Source: an uncultured Selenomonadales bacterium (GTDB lineage Bacteria; Bacillota; Negativicutes; Acidaminococcales; Acidaminococcaceae). From it: 40,714 nt of DNA. Under the pieces are notes generated by a model that worked only from the letters and a program-made list of their open reading frames with translations, had not been told where the DNA came from and searched no databases. Each line of letters begins with the position of its first letter. Within the stretch, counting starts at the first letter, position 1. A program made the position numbers and the translations under genes. The stretch covers positions 1 through 40,714 of the forward strand of contig ONAV01000043.1 of the NCBI GenBank assembly GCA_900315925.1, read 5' to 3'. This document shows positions 27,453 to 34,381 of the stretch, in pieces.

Positions 27453-28862
27453 ATGTTGAAGACAAACTTTCAAAAGGGTATGTTCACCATACTGGTGGGT
27501 ATCGTACTCTGGTTCCTGCCGGTACCGGCAGGCCTGAAGCCGGAAGCCTGGCATATGTTCGCAATCTTTGTTGCGACCATTATCGGCTTTATCCTGCATC
27601 CCATTCCAATCGGCGGCGTAGCGCTGATTGCAGTAGGCCTCACCGGGTTCCTGAAAGTACTGAAACCGGCGGAAGCGCTGTCCGGCTTCGGTAATGCAAC
27701 GATCTGGCTGATCGTTGGCGCGTATATGTTTGCCAAAGGCTTCATCAAAACCGGCCTGGGCCGTCGTATTGCTTATGTCATCATGTCACAGATTGCCACA
27801 AGCTCTTTGAAACTTGGCTATTCTCTGGCTATCACCGACTTTATCGTTTCGCCGGCGACCCCGTCCAACACGGCCCGCGGCGGCGGCATTCTGTATCCTA
27901 TCGTACGGTCCCTCTGCACTGCATTCCAGTCGGAACCGGATGACGGCACCCGCAAGAGAATCGGTAACTACCTGATGCTCTCCACTTTTGAATGCGACTG
28001 CATCACCTCGTCCCTGTTCCTGACCTCCGTGGCGCCGAACCTGCTGGTAGCAAAGCTGGCCAAAGACGTAACCGGGCTGGATATCACCTGGGGTACTTAC
28101 GCGCTGGCCACCATTCTCCCCGGCATCATCGCATTGATCATTACTCCGTATCTGGTTTATAAATTAGCTACTCCGGAACTGACCCAGACACCGGAAGCTC
28201 CGCAGCTGGCCAAAGACGAACTGCAGAAGATGGGTCCCATGAGCAGCGCGGAAACCACCGTGTTGATTGCGTTCCTGGCAGCACTCGCCATGTGGGCTAC
28301 CACTTCTTTCACCGGTCTGAACGCTACCATGATCGCTCTGGTCTGCATCGGCTTCATGCTGGTGCGCGGCGCGTTGGAATGGAATGATATCATCACTGAA
28401 AAAGGCGCGTGGGATACGCTGGTATGGATGGGCGGTCTGATGAGTCTGGCCACCGGCCTGGCAAAACTGGGCTTCGTAAAATGGATTGCAACGGGTATCT
28501 CCGGAAGCCTGAAGGGGATTGACCCCATGACCACCCTGCTCATTCTGTGTCTCATCAATATGTATGTGCATTACGCATTCGCGTCCCTGTCCGCACACGT
28601 CAGCGCAGTATATGCTGCGTTCCTGGCTGTGGCCGTGGCTGCAGGCGCTCCCCCGATGCTTTCCGCTATCGCCCTGGGCGTTGAAACCGGTATCATGGGC
28701 TGCTTAACCCATTACGCAACCGGCCCGGCTCCCATTTACTTCGGCTCCGGTTATATTACCCAGCCGGAATGGTGGAAAGTTGGTTTCGTCTGCTCTATCC
28801 TGTTCCTGATCTGCTTCCTGGGCATTGGCCCGATGTGGTGGAAGATGGTCGGCCTCTGGTAA
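27453..28862 (+). CDS. DASS family anion/dicarboxylate transporter
   Basis: This 469-residue membrane carrier belongs to the divalent anion:sodium symporter family (SLC13/CitT, 2-oxoglutarate/malate translocator type), which moves di- or tricarboxylates. The signature SPATPSNTARGGGILYP carries the SNT motif of the first substrate hairpin, and LTHYATGPAPIYFGSGY is typical of the second half. About eleven to thirteen helices are visible. It could be an antiporter such as a tartrate/succinate or citrate/succinate exchanger, which suits fermentation of organic acids; the substrate is not determined. AAAGGGGG precedes ATG 27453. A strong terminator follows. Confidence 0.9.
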   Translation: MLKTNFQKGMFTILVGIVLWFLPVPAGLKPEAWHMFAIFVATIIGFILHPIPIGGVALIAVGLTGFLKVLKPAEALSGFGNATIWLIVGAYMFAKGFIKTGLGRRIAYVIMSQIATSSLKLGYSLAITDFIVSPATPSNTARGGGILYPIVRSLCTAFQSEPDDGTRKRIGNYLMLSTFECDCITSSLFLTSVAPNLLVAKLAKDVTGLDITWGTYALATILPGIIALIITPYLVYKLATPELTQTPEAPQLAKDELQKMGPMSSAETTVLIAFLAALAMWATTSFTGLNATMIALVCIGFMLVRGALEWNDIITEKGAWDTLVWMGGLMSLATGLAKLGFVKWIATGISGSLKGIDPMTTLLILCLINMYVHYAFASLSAHVSAVYAAFLAVAVAAGAPPMLSAIALGVETGIMGCLTHYATGPAPIYFGSGYITQPEWWKVGFVCSILFLICFLGIGPMWWKMVGLW

Positions 28863-28980
28863 GAAGTTTGTAAAAGAAAGTTTGAAACAAAGTGATTAGG
28901 AACAAAATCTGTGAAAGATTTGCACTGCCTGCGGTGCAAAACAGCAGAAAAAAATTCCTGCACATAATACAAGTAACACA

Positions 28981-29012
28981 ACAGCTGCGGATTGTTCCGC
29001 AGCTGTTTTTTT
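28981..29012 (+). terminator. Intrinsic terminator of the anion transporter gene
   Basis: A perfect 10-bp stem ACAGCTGCGG/CCGCAGCTGT is followed by TTTTTTC. A smaller hairpin TTTGCAC/GTGCAAA lies just upstream near 28917-28940. Confidence 0.9.
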
Positions 29013-29069
29013 CTCATTATTATGCAACGACCTCTTTCCGCACCTCAAAATCCGTCACAAAAAATTCAC

Positions 29070-29088
29070 AAATTACAGGTTGTAATTT
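29070..29088. promoter_or_regulatory. Operator-like palindrome 1
   Basis: AAATTACA-GGT-TGTAATTT is a perfect 8-bp inverted repeat with a 3-base centre. It overlaps the predicted -35 of the downstream promoter. Confidence 0.55.
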
Positions 29089-29108
29089 AAGTGGTGATGT
29101 GATATCAT
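29080..29108 (+). promoter_or_regulatory. Promoter of the amino-acid binding protein gene
   Basis: TTGTAA (29080-29085), a 17-bp spacer and TG-A-TATCAT (TATCAT at 29103-29108) form a plausible extended -10 promoter lying between two operator-like palindromes. Confidence 0.5.
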
Positions 29109-29118
29109 TCACTCAAGA

Positions 29119-29139
29119 TAAATAACAACGTGTTATTTA
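29119..29139. promoter_or_regulatory. Operator-like palindrome 2
   Basis: TAAATAACA-ACG-TGTTATTTA is a perfect 9-bp inverted repeat with a 3-base centre. It shares the pattern AAATnACA-N3-TGTnATTT with palindrome 1 and lies just downstream of the predicted transcription start. Confidence 0.55.
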
Positions 29140-29242
29140 CAAAACTTTTATTACTACAGTACCGGTTACGCAAGTAAAGGATTTGTGACCGTTTAAAAGG
29201 TGTTACGTACAGATTGAAATCAGGGTAAGGAGGTAAAAAATC

Positions 29243-30034
29243 ATGAGAAAGATTATATGCTTGGTATTAACCGTTATTTGTTTGTTGGTCCTTGCGGGTT
29301 GTGGCGGCGGAACGAAAAATGCAGAGGCGCCTGTACAGAAGCAGGCGGCGGAAAAAGTGCTGCGCGTGGGCATCGACGCAGACTATCCGCCCTTTGGGTA
29401 TTATCAGGAAGTGAACAAAACATTTCTCGGCTTTGACGTGGAGCTCATTCAGGGTGTGGCAAGAAAAATGGGTTACACCAGGGTGGAATTTGTAGATTTG
29501 GAATTCAACAACCTGTTGCCCTCCCTGCAGGACGGGCAGGTGGATGCGGTGATTTCCTGCATGACGATTACGGATGAGCGCAGGAAGATGGTTGATTTCA
29601 CAGAACCCTACCTGATCAGTTCTAACGTTGTGATTGGCTCCGTTGATACGAAAACCACCAGTCTGGACGCTATGAAAGATAAACGCATTGCAGCGGAAGT
29701 TGGCAGCGTCCACGCGAACCAGGCCAAACAATACTCCCGGAATGTGATTACATGCAGTAGCGCGGAAGAAGCGTTAAAGCTGGTCATGGATAAAAAAGCA
29801 GACTTTGCCATCGTGGATAATCACACCGCCGGTTTCTTTATCACCAATTTTTACAACGGCAAGCTGACCGTGATGGCAGAATTGCCGGGCGACAAAGATA
29901 AGGGAATCGGTATTGCCGTCGCCAAAGGCAATAAGGAACTGGCGGACCGGCTGAACGAAGGCCTGCGGGAATACATGCAGACGGCCTCCTATCTCCAGAT
30001 GAAGAAAACCTACTTCGGCAAACCGAATGCATGA
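29243..30034 (+). CDS. Polar amino-acid ABC substrate-binding lipoprotein
   Basis: This 263-residue lipoprotein is a family 3 solute-binding protein (GlnH/FliY/ArtJ type). The signal peptide ends in the lipobox LVLAGC. The mature protein starts with LRVGIDADYPPFGYY, then FLGFDVELIQGVARKMGY, the ligand-binding DAVISCMTITDERR and GSVHANQAKQY. It probably binds a polar amino acid. AAGGAGG lies upstream of ATG 29243. No permease or ATPase gene is adjacent. Its promoter region carries two related palindromes, suggesting tight repression, possibly by the TetR protein encoded next. Confidence 0.92.
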   Translation: MRKIICLVLTVICLLVLAGCGGGTKNAEAPVQKQAAEKVLRVGIDADYPPFGYYQEVNKTFLGFDVELIQGVARKMGYTRVEFVDLEFNNLLPSLQDGQVDAVISCMTITDERRKMVDFTEPYLISSNVVIGSVDTKTTSLDAMKDKRIAAEVGSVHANQAKQYSRNVITCSSAEEALKLVMDKKADFAIVDNHTAGFFITNFYNGKLTVMAELPGDKDKGIGIAVAKGNKELADRLNEGLREYMQTASYLQMKKTYFGKPNA

Positions 30035-30081
30035 GGACAGAATCGGAACGTTGTATAACCAATGCAGCAAAAAATCAGATA

Positions 30082-30090
30082 TGATATAAT
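30082..30090 (+). promoter_or_regulatory. Extended -10 element before the TetR gene
   Basis: TG-A-TATAAT (TATAAT at 30085-30090) lies 32 bases before the tetR-family start, and no terminator separates the gene from the binding-protein gene. Confidence 0.4.
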
Positions 30091-30121
30091 AATATAAAAA
30101 GAATTGAAGGAAGGCAGCGGA

Positions 30122-30760
30122 ATGAACTTTATCAGGGCGCGGGGAGAAGAACAGAAAAAAATCAGGATACAGCAGATTGTAGACGCTGCGGCTTCGCTTT
30201 ACGCGGAAGTGGGCTATGATAAAGTGACCTTCTCGCAAATCGGCAGGAAGTTAAGTTTTTCCCGCCTGAACTTGTACAATTACTTTCGCTGCAAGGAAGA
30301 TATCTTCCTTACCCTTCTGTTGCAGGATATACGGTGTATGGTAGAAGATGCGGAACATACTTTTTCCGGGAAGGTGACAGACCGTGACGCATTCTGCCTT
30401 GCCTGGGCGGAGCTGAATCTGCGCCACCAGCGGATGCTGTCCCTGTTCAGCATTACGAACACGGTTATACTGAAAGATGCTTCCACCGAAATGCACCGGC
30501 GTTTCCGCATGGAGATGCGGCAGGCCACTAACAAACTGAAAGCGCTGGTACAGGAACTGTTTCCGGAGTTTTCCCCAGAACAAGCTTCTCTTTTTGTGGA
30601 ATGTGAGAGCAGTTATGCGCTGACACTGTATCCTGCGAGCCTTGAATACAAAAACAGGATGCATATAGAAATTTTCCGTGACGCAGACTGGGGAACCCGG
30701 GATTTTGTTTCCCAGCATGTTACGTTTCTGAAGGTTTTGCTGAACGGACTGGAAAAATAG
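30122..30760 (+). CDS. TetR family transcriptional regulator
   Basis: This 212-residue protein is a one-component repressor. The N-terminal DNA-binding domain reads IVDAAASLYAEVGYDKVTFSQIGRKLSFSRLNLYNYFRCKEDIF, with the helix-turn-helix and the TetR YxYF motif. The C-terminal part is helical and would hold the ligand pocket. ATG 30122 has AAGGAAGG upstream and is preferred over the TTG at 30104. It follows the binding-protein gene by 87 bases in the same direction; the palindromes at 29070 and 29119 are candidate operators, but this link is an inference. Confidence 0.9.
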   Translation: MNFIRARGEEQKKIRIQQIVDAAASLYAEVGYDKVTFSQIGRKLSFSRLNLYNYFRCKEDIFLTLLLQDIRCMVEDAEHTFSGKVTDRDAFCLAWAELNLRHQRMLSLFSITNTVILKDASTEMHRRFRMEMRQATNKLKALVQELFPEFSPEQASLFVECESSYALTLYPASLEYKNRMHIEIFRDADWGTRDFVSQHVTFLKVLLNGLEK

Positions 30761-30832
30761 AGTAGAACAATTATATAGAGTTACAACTGATGACAGGATT
30801 ATTCTTCTGCTACTACAGATTCGTTACTTTTA

Positions 30833-30870
30833 CAGCCGCTTTTCCGTTGCTGTACGACGGGAAAGCGGCT
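30833..30870 (+). terminator. Strong hairpin after the TetR gene
   Basis: AGCCGCTTTTCCGT pairs with ACGGGAAAGCGGCT with one G-U pair. The tail is AT-rich (ATAATATT) rather than a clean T run, so terminator function is likely but not certain. Confidence 0.55.
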
Positions 30871-30920
30871 ATAATATTCGTGGAAGTTGGCGAATTCATT
30901 TTTAGTCAAGGGGAAGTCAC

Positions 30921-31463
30921 ATGCGAAAAAAACAGAGCGTAACATTATACAACATACTTTTCCCAATCTGGATGCTGGTATGGATTCCTTCGCCCCTTTG
31001 GCTGTTGCTGATCCCGTTGAACTTTATCATTGATTATCTTGTTCTGTATAAAAGTTTGCCGGCTGATGTGGAGCGGAGCAAAAACTCTCCGGGCAGTGTC
31101 CCGCGGAAAGCGTTTTGCAATACATATGCTTGGAAAATCTGCGCCGCAGGCTTTGCCGCAGATTTTATCGGCAGCCTGTTTTTGTTCGCCGCGTTTATGA
31201 TTACAAGCTCCCATAAACCGGATTCGCTGCAGGCGATCAGTCACGGCCTTGGCCTCAACCCCTTTGAAAATGCGGCGGCGTTTTTGATTGTGGTTGTCGC
31301 GATCCTGCTGGCAGCGTATTGCATTTACCGGTTTGATCGTTACATCCTGAAACGTGCCGGTCTGCCGGAAGGACAGAGCAAAACCTCTGCGTTGTGGCTG
31401 GCTGTGGTGACGGCACCGTATTTATTCCTGCTTCCGTCGGAGATTTTGTACCGGGGTTGGTGA
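30921..31463 (+). CDS. Small membrane protein of unknown function
   Basis: This 180-residue protein has about four hydrophobic helices (two joined in ILFPIWMLVWIPSPLWLLLIPLNFIIDYLVLY, then AGFAADFIGSLFLFAAFMI and AAAFLIVVVAILLAAYCIYRF) plus a C-terminal hydrophobic stretch. I recognise no family. AAGGGGAAG lies upstream of ATG 30921. It stands alone after the TetR hairpin. Confidence 0.65.
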   Translation: MRKKQSVTLYNILFPIWMLVWIPSPLWLLLIPLNFIIDYLVLYKSLPADVERSKNSPGSVPRKAFCNTYAWKICAAGFAADFIGSLFLFAAFMITSSHKPDSLQAISHGLGLNPFENAAAFLIVVVAILLAAYCIYRFDRYILKRAGLPEGQSKTSALWLAVVTAPYLFLLPSEILYRGW

Positions 31464-31467
31464 ACAG

Positions 31468-31501
31468 AAAAATAAAACATCTGCCCTGTTTCGGGCAGAT
31501 G
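31468..31501 (-). terminator. Minus-strand intrinsic terminator
   Basis: CATCTGCCC/GGGCAGATG forms a 9-bp stem. Only on the minus strand is it followed by a T run (TTTTATTTTT), so it stops transcripts coming from the defence island into the membrane-protein gene. The plus strand lacks a T tract here. Confidence 0.7.
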
Positions 31502-31780
31502 CTGCGGAAGTGTTGCGAGTCTATTTTTTTTGGCTTATTCTTCTGCCACAACGGCGTCCGTTTCCTTTGCTGCCGCTGAAAGAGGGAAGAAAAAATATCA
31601 AAAGTCTCTCGAATTCGAGGAGCTTAAAAGAAATGATCTATAATTGCAAAAAATTAAATTTCGTAAATTTTAAAGAAAAACAAAGAAATATTGAGTATTA
31701 TAAAGAATTGCAGTGAATTCAAGCATCTGTGCCTTGTAAATAGATTTGAATAATTTCAATATATCGTTTATAATAAATAT
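31502..31780. other. Gene-poor spacer at the edge of the defence island
   Basis: Base composition shifts from about 50% GC to AT-rich in this spacer. A small open frame at 31510-31716 has no ribosome site and looks random. The promoter of the small RNA candidate lies at its right end. Confidence 0.4.
31746..31774 (+). promoter_or_regulatory. Promoter of the small RNA candidate
   Basis: TTGAAT (31746-31751), a 17-bp spacer and TATAAT (31769-31774) point to a start at about 31781, exactly where the structured sequence begins. Confidence 0.65.
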
Positions 31781-31877
31781 AGAAAGTTAACTCGTGAAGG
31801 ATAAGGCTGGGTTCCCGAATGGGAGTAGGCGGAAACGCTTAGAATTCCTTTGCCCCTGGGGTTAACTTTTATTTTTT
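31781..31877 (+). ncRNA. Candidate small structured RNA, antisense to the HEPN gene 3' end
   Basis: No start codon with a ribosome site follows the promoter. Instead a compact fold can be drawn. AAAGTTAACTC (31783-31793) pairs over 11 bp with GGGTTAACTTT (31859-31869). AAGGA (31797-31801) pairs with TCCTT (31846-31850). Inside lie TTCCC-GAAT-GGGAG and a GCG-GAAA-CGC hairpin with a GNRA-type loop. The closing stem runs into TTATTTTTT, a terminator-like end. The last part overlaps the final codons and stop of the convergent DUF3644 gene (stop at 31862-31864). The fold does not match a riboswitch or RNA family I can name. It may instead be only a complex bidirectional terminator. Confidence 0.5.
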
Positions 31878-32866
31878 GCTATAGATGCTTTTAAATCTTG
31901 GATAATGGTTCCAGGATTCTTTTTTATTTCTTCAAAAACGAATCGTAAAAACGCTTCATTGTAATTGTAATACAGGACCGAAGCTGCATAATATTTGTAA
32001 CAATAATTCGGATTGGATTTTATGTTGTAGAACTTTAAAAACAAATCAAGATGATAATTATTAAAAACGTTTTTCGGTCCAGTAGGATTTTTAGGATTAA
32101 CGAATGGGATATTTTCTTTTTTTATCCAACGGTTGATTGTATCTAAGCATTTTGAATAAGTATATGGAAATGCTGCATGCATGTCTTTTGTTTCTTTTAA
32201 GATATAAGCGGCTTTTTCGGCTTCTTTTGTAAGTACGACTTTTGTTGAGGCTTCAGATTCCTTTTTTGTTAAATACCAATCGTGCCGGATTCTTATAGCA
32301 TAATTAGGGTTAGGAGTATCGCCGATAGATGAAGAAATATCTTCAAATGCTGCAATTAACTTATCCGCAATTTCTTTTGGGTATTTTGCTTTAATTTCGG
32401 TTTCACTGATGGCAGACAATTTTACAGAAAGAGTTAAGAAGTTTGACCCCAATTTTTCGGTTATATCTATATTAAAATGTTCCATCAACCAATTAATATA
32501 ATTTAATACGCAAGCTTGAAATAAAGGAACATATATTGTTTCGTATTCTTCGGTAATAAAGTGAGTGCTGGTGTTTCTTAATTTTATTATTCTGTTTAAG
32601 TTTATTCTTCTGGGGTCTTTGTCATTTGTTAAAGTTTGTTCCAGACAGTTTTCTAAAGTAATTGTTCGGTCAGGATTATTTTTATAATAAATACTTTGGT
32701 TGCCTTTTGTTTTGATTAAATAAGCTTTTAAAAGCAATTCCCAGGCATTACATATAAAAAAACTAAATCCTTCGATTCTATATTTGATGGTCGGCTTATT
32801 ATACAATTCAATTCCCGAAATAAAAGCTTCCTGGCTTTTTTCTAAAAGTTTTTCAACAATATCCAT
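31862..32866 (-). CDS. DUF3644 protein, predicted HEPN ribonuclease
   Basis: This 334-residue protein matches the DUF3644 type, with the N-terminal EKSQEAFISGIELYNKPTIKYR and FFICNAWELLLKAYLIK helices. To my knowledge DUF3644 falls in the HEPN superfamily, and an R-x4-H motif is visible as RNTSTH (about R97 and H102), the usual RNase site of active HEPN toxins. A role as an RNA-cleaving defence or abortive-infection effector is inferred. ATG 32866 follows AAAGGA by about six bases. It is last in a three-gene minus-strand run with the GIY-YIG gene 82 bases upstream, and its 3' end overlaps the small RNA candidate. Confidence 0.75.
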   Translation of the reverse strand: MDIVEKLLEKSQEAFISGIELYNKPTIKYRIEGFSFFICNAWELLLKAYLIKTKGNQSIYYKNNPDRTITLENCLEQTLTNDKDPRRINLNRIIKLRNTSTHFITEEYETIYVPLFQACVLNYINWLMEHFNIDITEKLGSNFLTLSVKLSAISETEIKAKYPKEIADKLIAAFEDISSSIGDTPNPNYAIRIRHDWYLTKKESEASTKVVLTKEAEKAAYILKETKDMHAAFPYTYSKCLDTINRWIKKENIPFVNPKNPTGPKNVFNNYHLDLFLKFYNIKSNPNYCYKYYAASVLYYNYNEAFLRFVFEEIKKNPGTIIQDLKASIAKNKS

Positions 32867-32948
32867 AATCAATCCTTTCTGCCGTTCTTCTGAACAAGGC
32901 TTCTATATTAGTTTGATACGAAATAGTTCTACCTAATTATCGATAGAA

Positions 32949-33782
32949 TCAGTTAGCATTATATCCCCATTTTTTTGTACATAGTGTTTCTTTCCACCAT
33001 GTTTCTCTATGCCGGATATAATTGTCATCCATTCTTGCATTGTAATTTTCAAGGATGGAATACTGAAAGTTCTCTTTAACGTAATCAAATCCTTTCTCAG
33101 CAACAACTTTTTTTAATTCCTCATTACCGCCGTGACCATTGTTTACATAGTCAGTCCATCTCTGCAAAAGCATCTTTTCCTGCGCAGTAGCAGAACCAAC
33201 ATAAAGCTTCCCTGTGGCTTTATCAGTTATTAAATATACCGCTTTTTGGTTTTGCAACGCTGCAATCCACGTAAACCGTTGCCGTCTTATTATAGTTTCC
33301 AACTGATTGTATGATAGTCTTACATTCTCATAACCGGGAAAATCATCGCCATCATATACGACTGGTAAAATCTCAATAACTTCCATTTCATTCATGATGG
33401 TTTCAAACTTATTACCCATACCGCGATTGCTGTTATGATAATTTATAACGACCCGACCAAATAATTGCGAATAATCGTCTATTTCATCAGCTTCATAGCC
33501 AACACCTTCGTTAACAATATCCAGCTTTTTCGTAATACGCTTTATTGTCGTCAGCAACCATCTGTCGTAAGACAGTTTCAGCAAGCAGATTGCAATTTGC
33601 CCTACATCAAAATATCTGCGTTCTTTGTGCCAAAGAAACCATGTTGTATTGACAAGATTAGGATTGCTTTTGTATTCATCTAAAGGGTCTGTGACACCAT
33701 TTGAAATATTAAGTTTAACCCGGACATTCCATAATTCTTCAGAAGGAATTCTCAACAAATCGTTTAAAAGTATTTTTTTCAT
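32949..33782 (-). CDS. GIY-YIG nuclease family protein
   Basis: This 277-residue protein has a C-terminal GIY-YIG endonuclease domain (about residues 178-270): AVYLITDKATGKLYVGSA provides the GIY/YIG strands, followed by the catalytic-type Arg in LLQRWTDY and Glu in HRETWWKETL. The N-terminal 170 residues (ending near RLSYNQLETIIRRQ) are conserved in appearance but of unknown fold and may bind nucleic acid or sense a signal. GGAGG lies five bases before ATG 33782. It sits between the Ada-like and HEPN genes and is probably co-transcribed with both. Confidence 0.85.
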   Translation of the reverse strand: MKKILLNDLLRIPSEELWNVRVKLNISNGVTDPLDEYKSNPNLVNTTWFLWHKERRYFDVGQIAICLLKLSYDRWLLTTIKRITKKLDIVNEGVGYEADEIDDYSQLFGRVVINYHNSNRGMGNKFETIMNEMEVIEILPVVYDGDDFPGYENVRLSYNQLETIIRRQRFTWIAALQNQKAVYLITDKATGKLYVGSATAQEKMLLQRWTDYVNNGHGGNEELKKVVAEKGFDYVKENFQYSILENYNARMDDNYIRHRETWWKETLCTKKWGYNAN

Positions 33783-33874
33783 TTTTTCCTCCGCACTATA
33801 CCTTCTTTTTCGCAGTCAGCATGTATTAACTCTAATTATTATCGTCTTTTACAATATGTAGGAGCCCACTTCAT

Positions 33875-34186
33875 TTATAAAAAAACATGCTTCTTCGTTT
33901 CTTCCAGATTGCTGGGAATGATTCTCCCTTCTTTCCATAATTTGTAATGTTCTCTCATGCAATTCCCGCAAGGACGGTAGCCTGCGGCACTTGCAGTTGC
34001 TTCGTCTTTGAAAAACACACGGTAATCTGTGTAGGCATTTCCATATTGTTTTATGGTTCTGATTGCCATTGGACAATCCAACCGTCCATACACTTTGCCT
34101 TTCCCGTTGCCGCCTATAGTTCCTTTTTCCGTAGAAAGATATTCCTGCCCATATTCGTCAAGCAGTTTGTACATTTTTGTTTCCAT
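33875..34186 (-). CDS. Ada-type zinc-binding-like small protein
   Basis: This 103-residue protein resembles the metal-binding domain of Ada and its stand-alone relatives. The end of the domain is clear: YRVFFKDEATASAAGYRPCGNC. The upstream Cys is present in RLDCPM, but the second Cys of the usual C-x3-C pair is not, leaving three obvious Cys ligands (about 38, 73 and 76). It may bind DNA or a modified base. AAAGGTGG lies seven bases before ATG 34186. It is the first full gene of the run Ada-like, GIY-YIG, HEPN. Confidence 0.65.
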   Translation of the reverse strand: METKMYKLLDEYGQEYLSTEKGTIGGNGKGKVYGRLDCPMAIRTIKQYGNAYTDYRVFFKDEATASAAGYRPCGNCMREHYKLWKEGRIIPSNLEETKKHVFL

Positions 34187-34208
34187 GATTACGCCACCTT
34201 TTCTTGAT

Positions 34209-34235
34209 TTATTTTTTGTATTCTGTTTTCTCCAT
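34209..34235 (-). CDS. Possible 8-codon leader ORF
   Basis: MEKTEYKK is encoded with AGGAG six bases before its ATG and ends 22 bases before the Ada-like start. It may be a leader peptide or chance. Confidence 0.2.
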   Translation of the reverse strand: MEKTEYKK

Positions 34236-34340
34236 AATATCTCCTGCTAAATAATTATCTCCCGGCTTCCACTAAAATTTTACCACATTTTGCTGTCCAA
34301 AAGACTCTCCTTACAGAACAAATTCAAATTATTAAGCATA

Positions 34341-34368
34341 GAAAAATCGGCATCCTTTTGGATGCCGA
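34341..34368 (-). terminator. Terminator of the methyltransferase gene
   Basis: TCGGCATCC-TTTT-GGATGCCGA is a 9-bp hairpin, followed on the minus strand by TTTTTC. It separates the methyltransferase from the Ada-like gene. Confidence 0.8.
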
Positions 34369-34381
34369 CTCCTTTTAAAGG

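Noticed and set aside
31510-31716. 68-codon plus-strand frame
   Set aside because: No ribosome site, AT-driven composition and no similarity to a known protein.
31781-31877. Known riboswitch (GGGAGTAGG recalls manganese and glutamine motifs)
   Set aside because: The rest of those consensus motifs is missing, and no plus-strand gene follows, so no riboswitch family is claimed.
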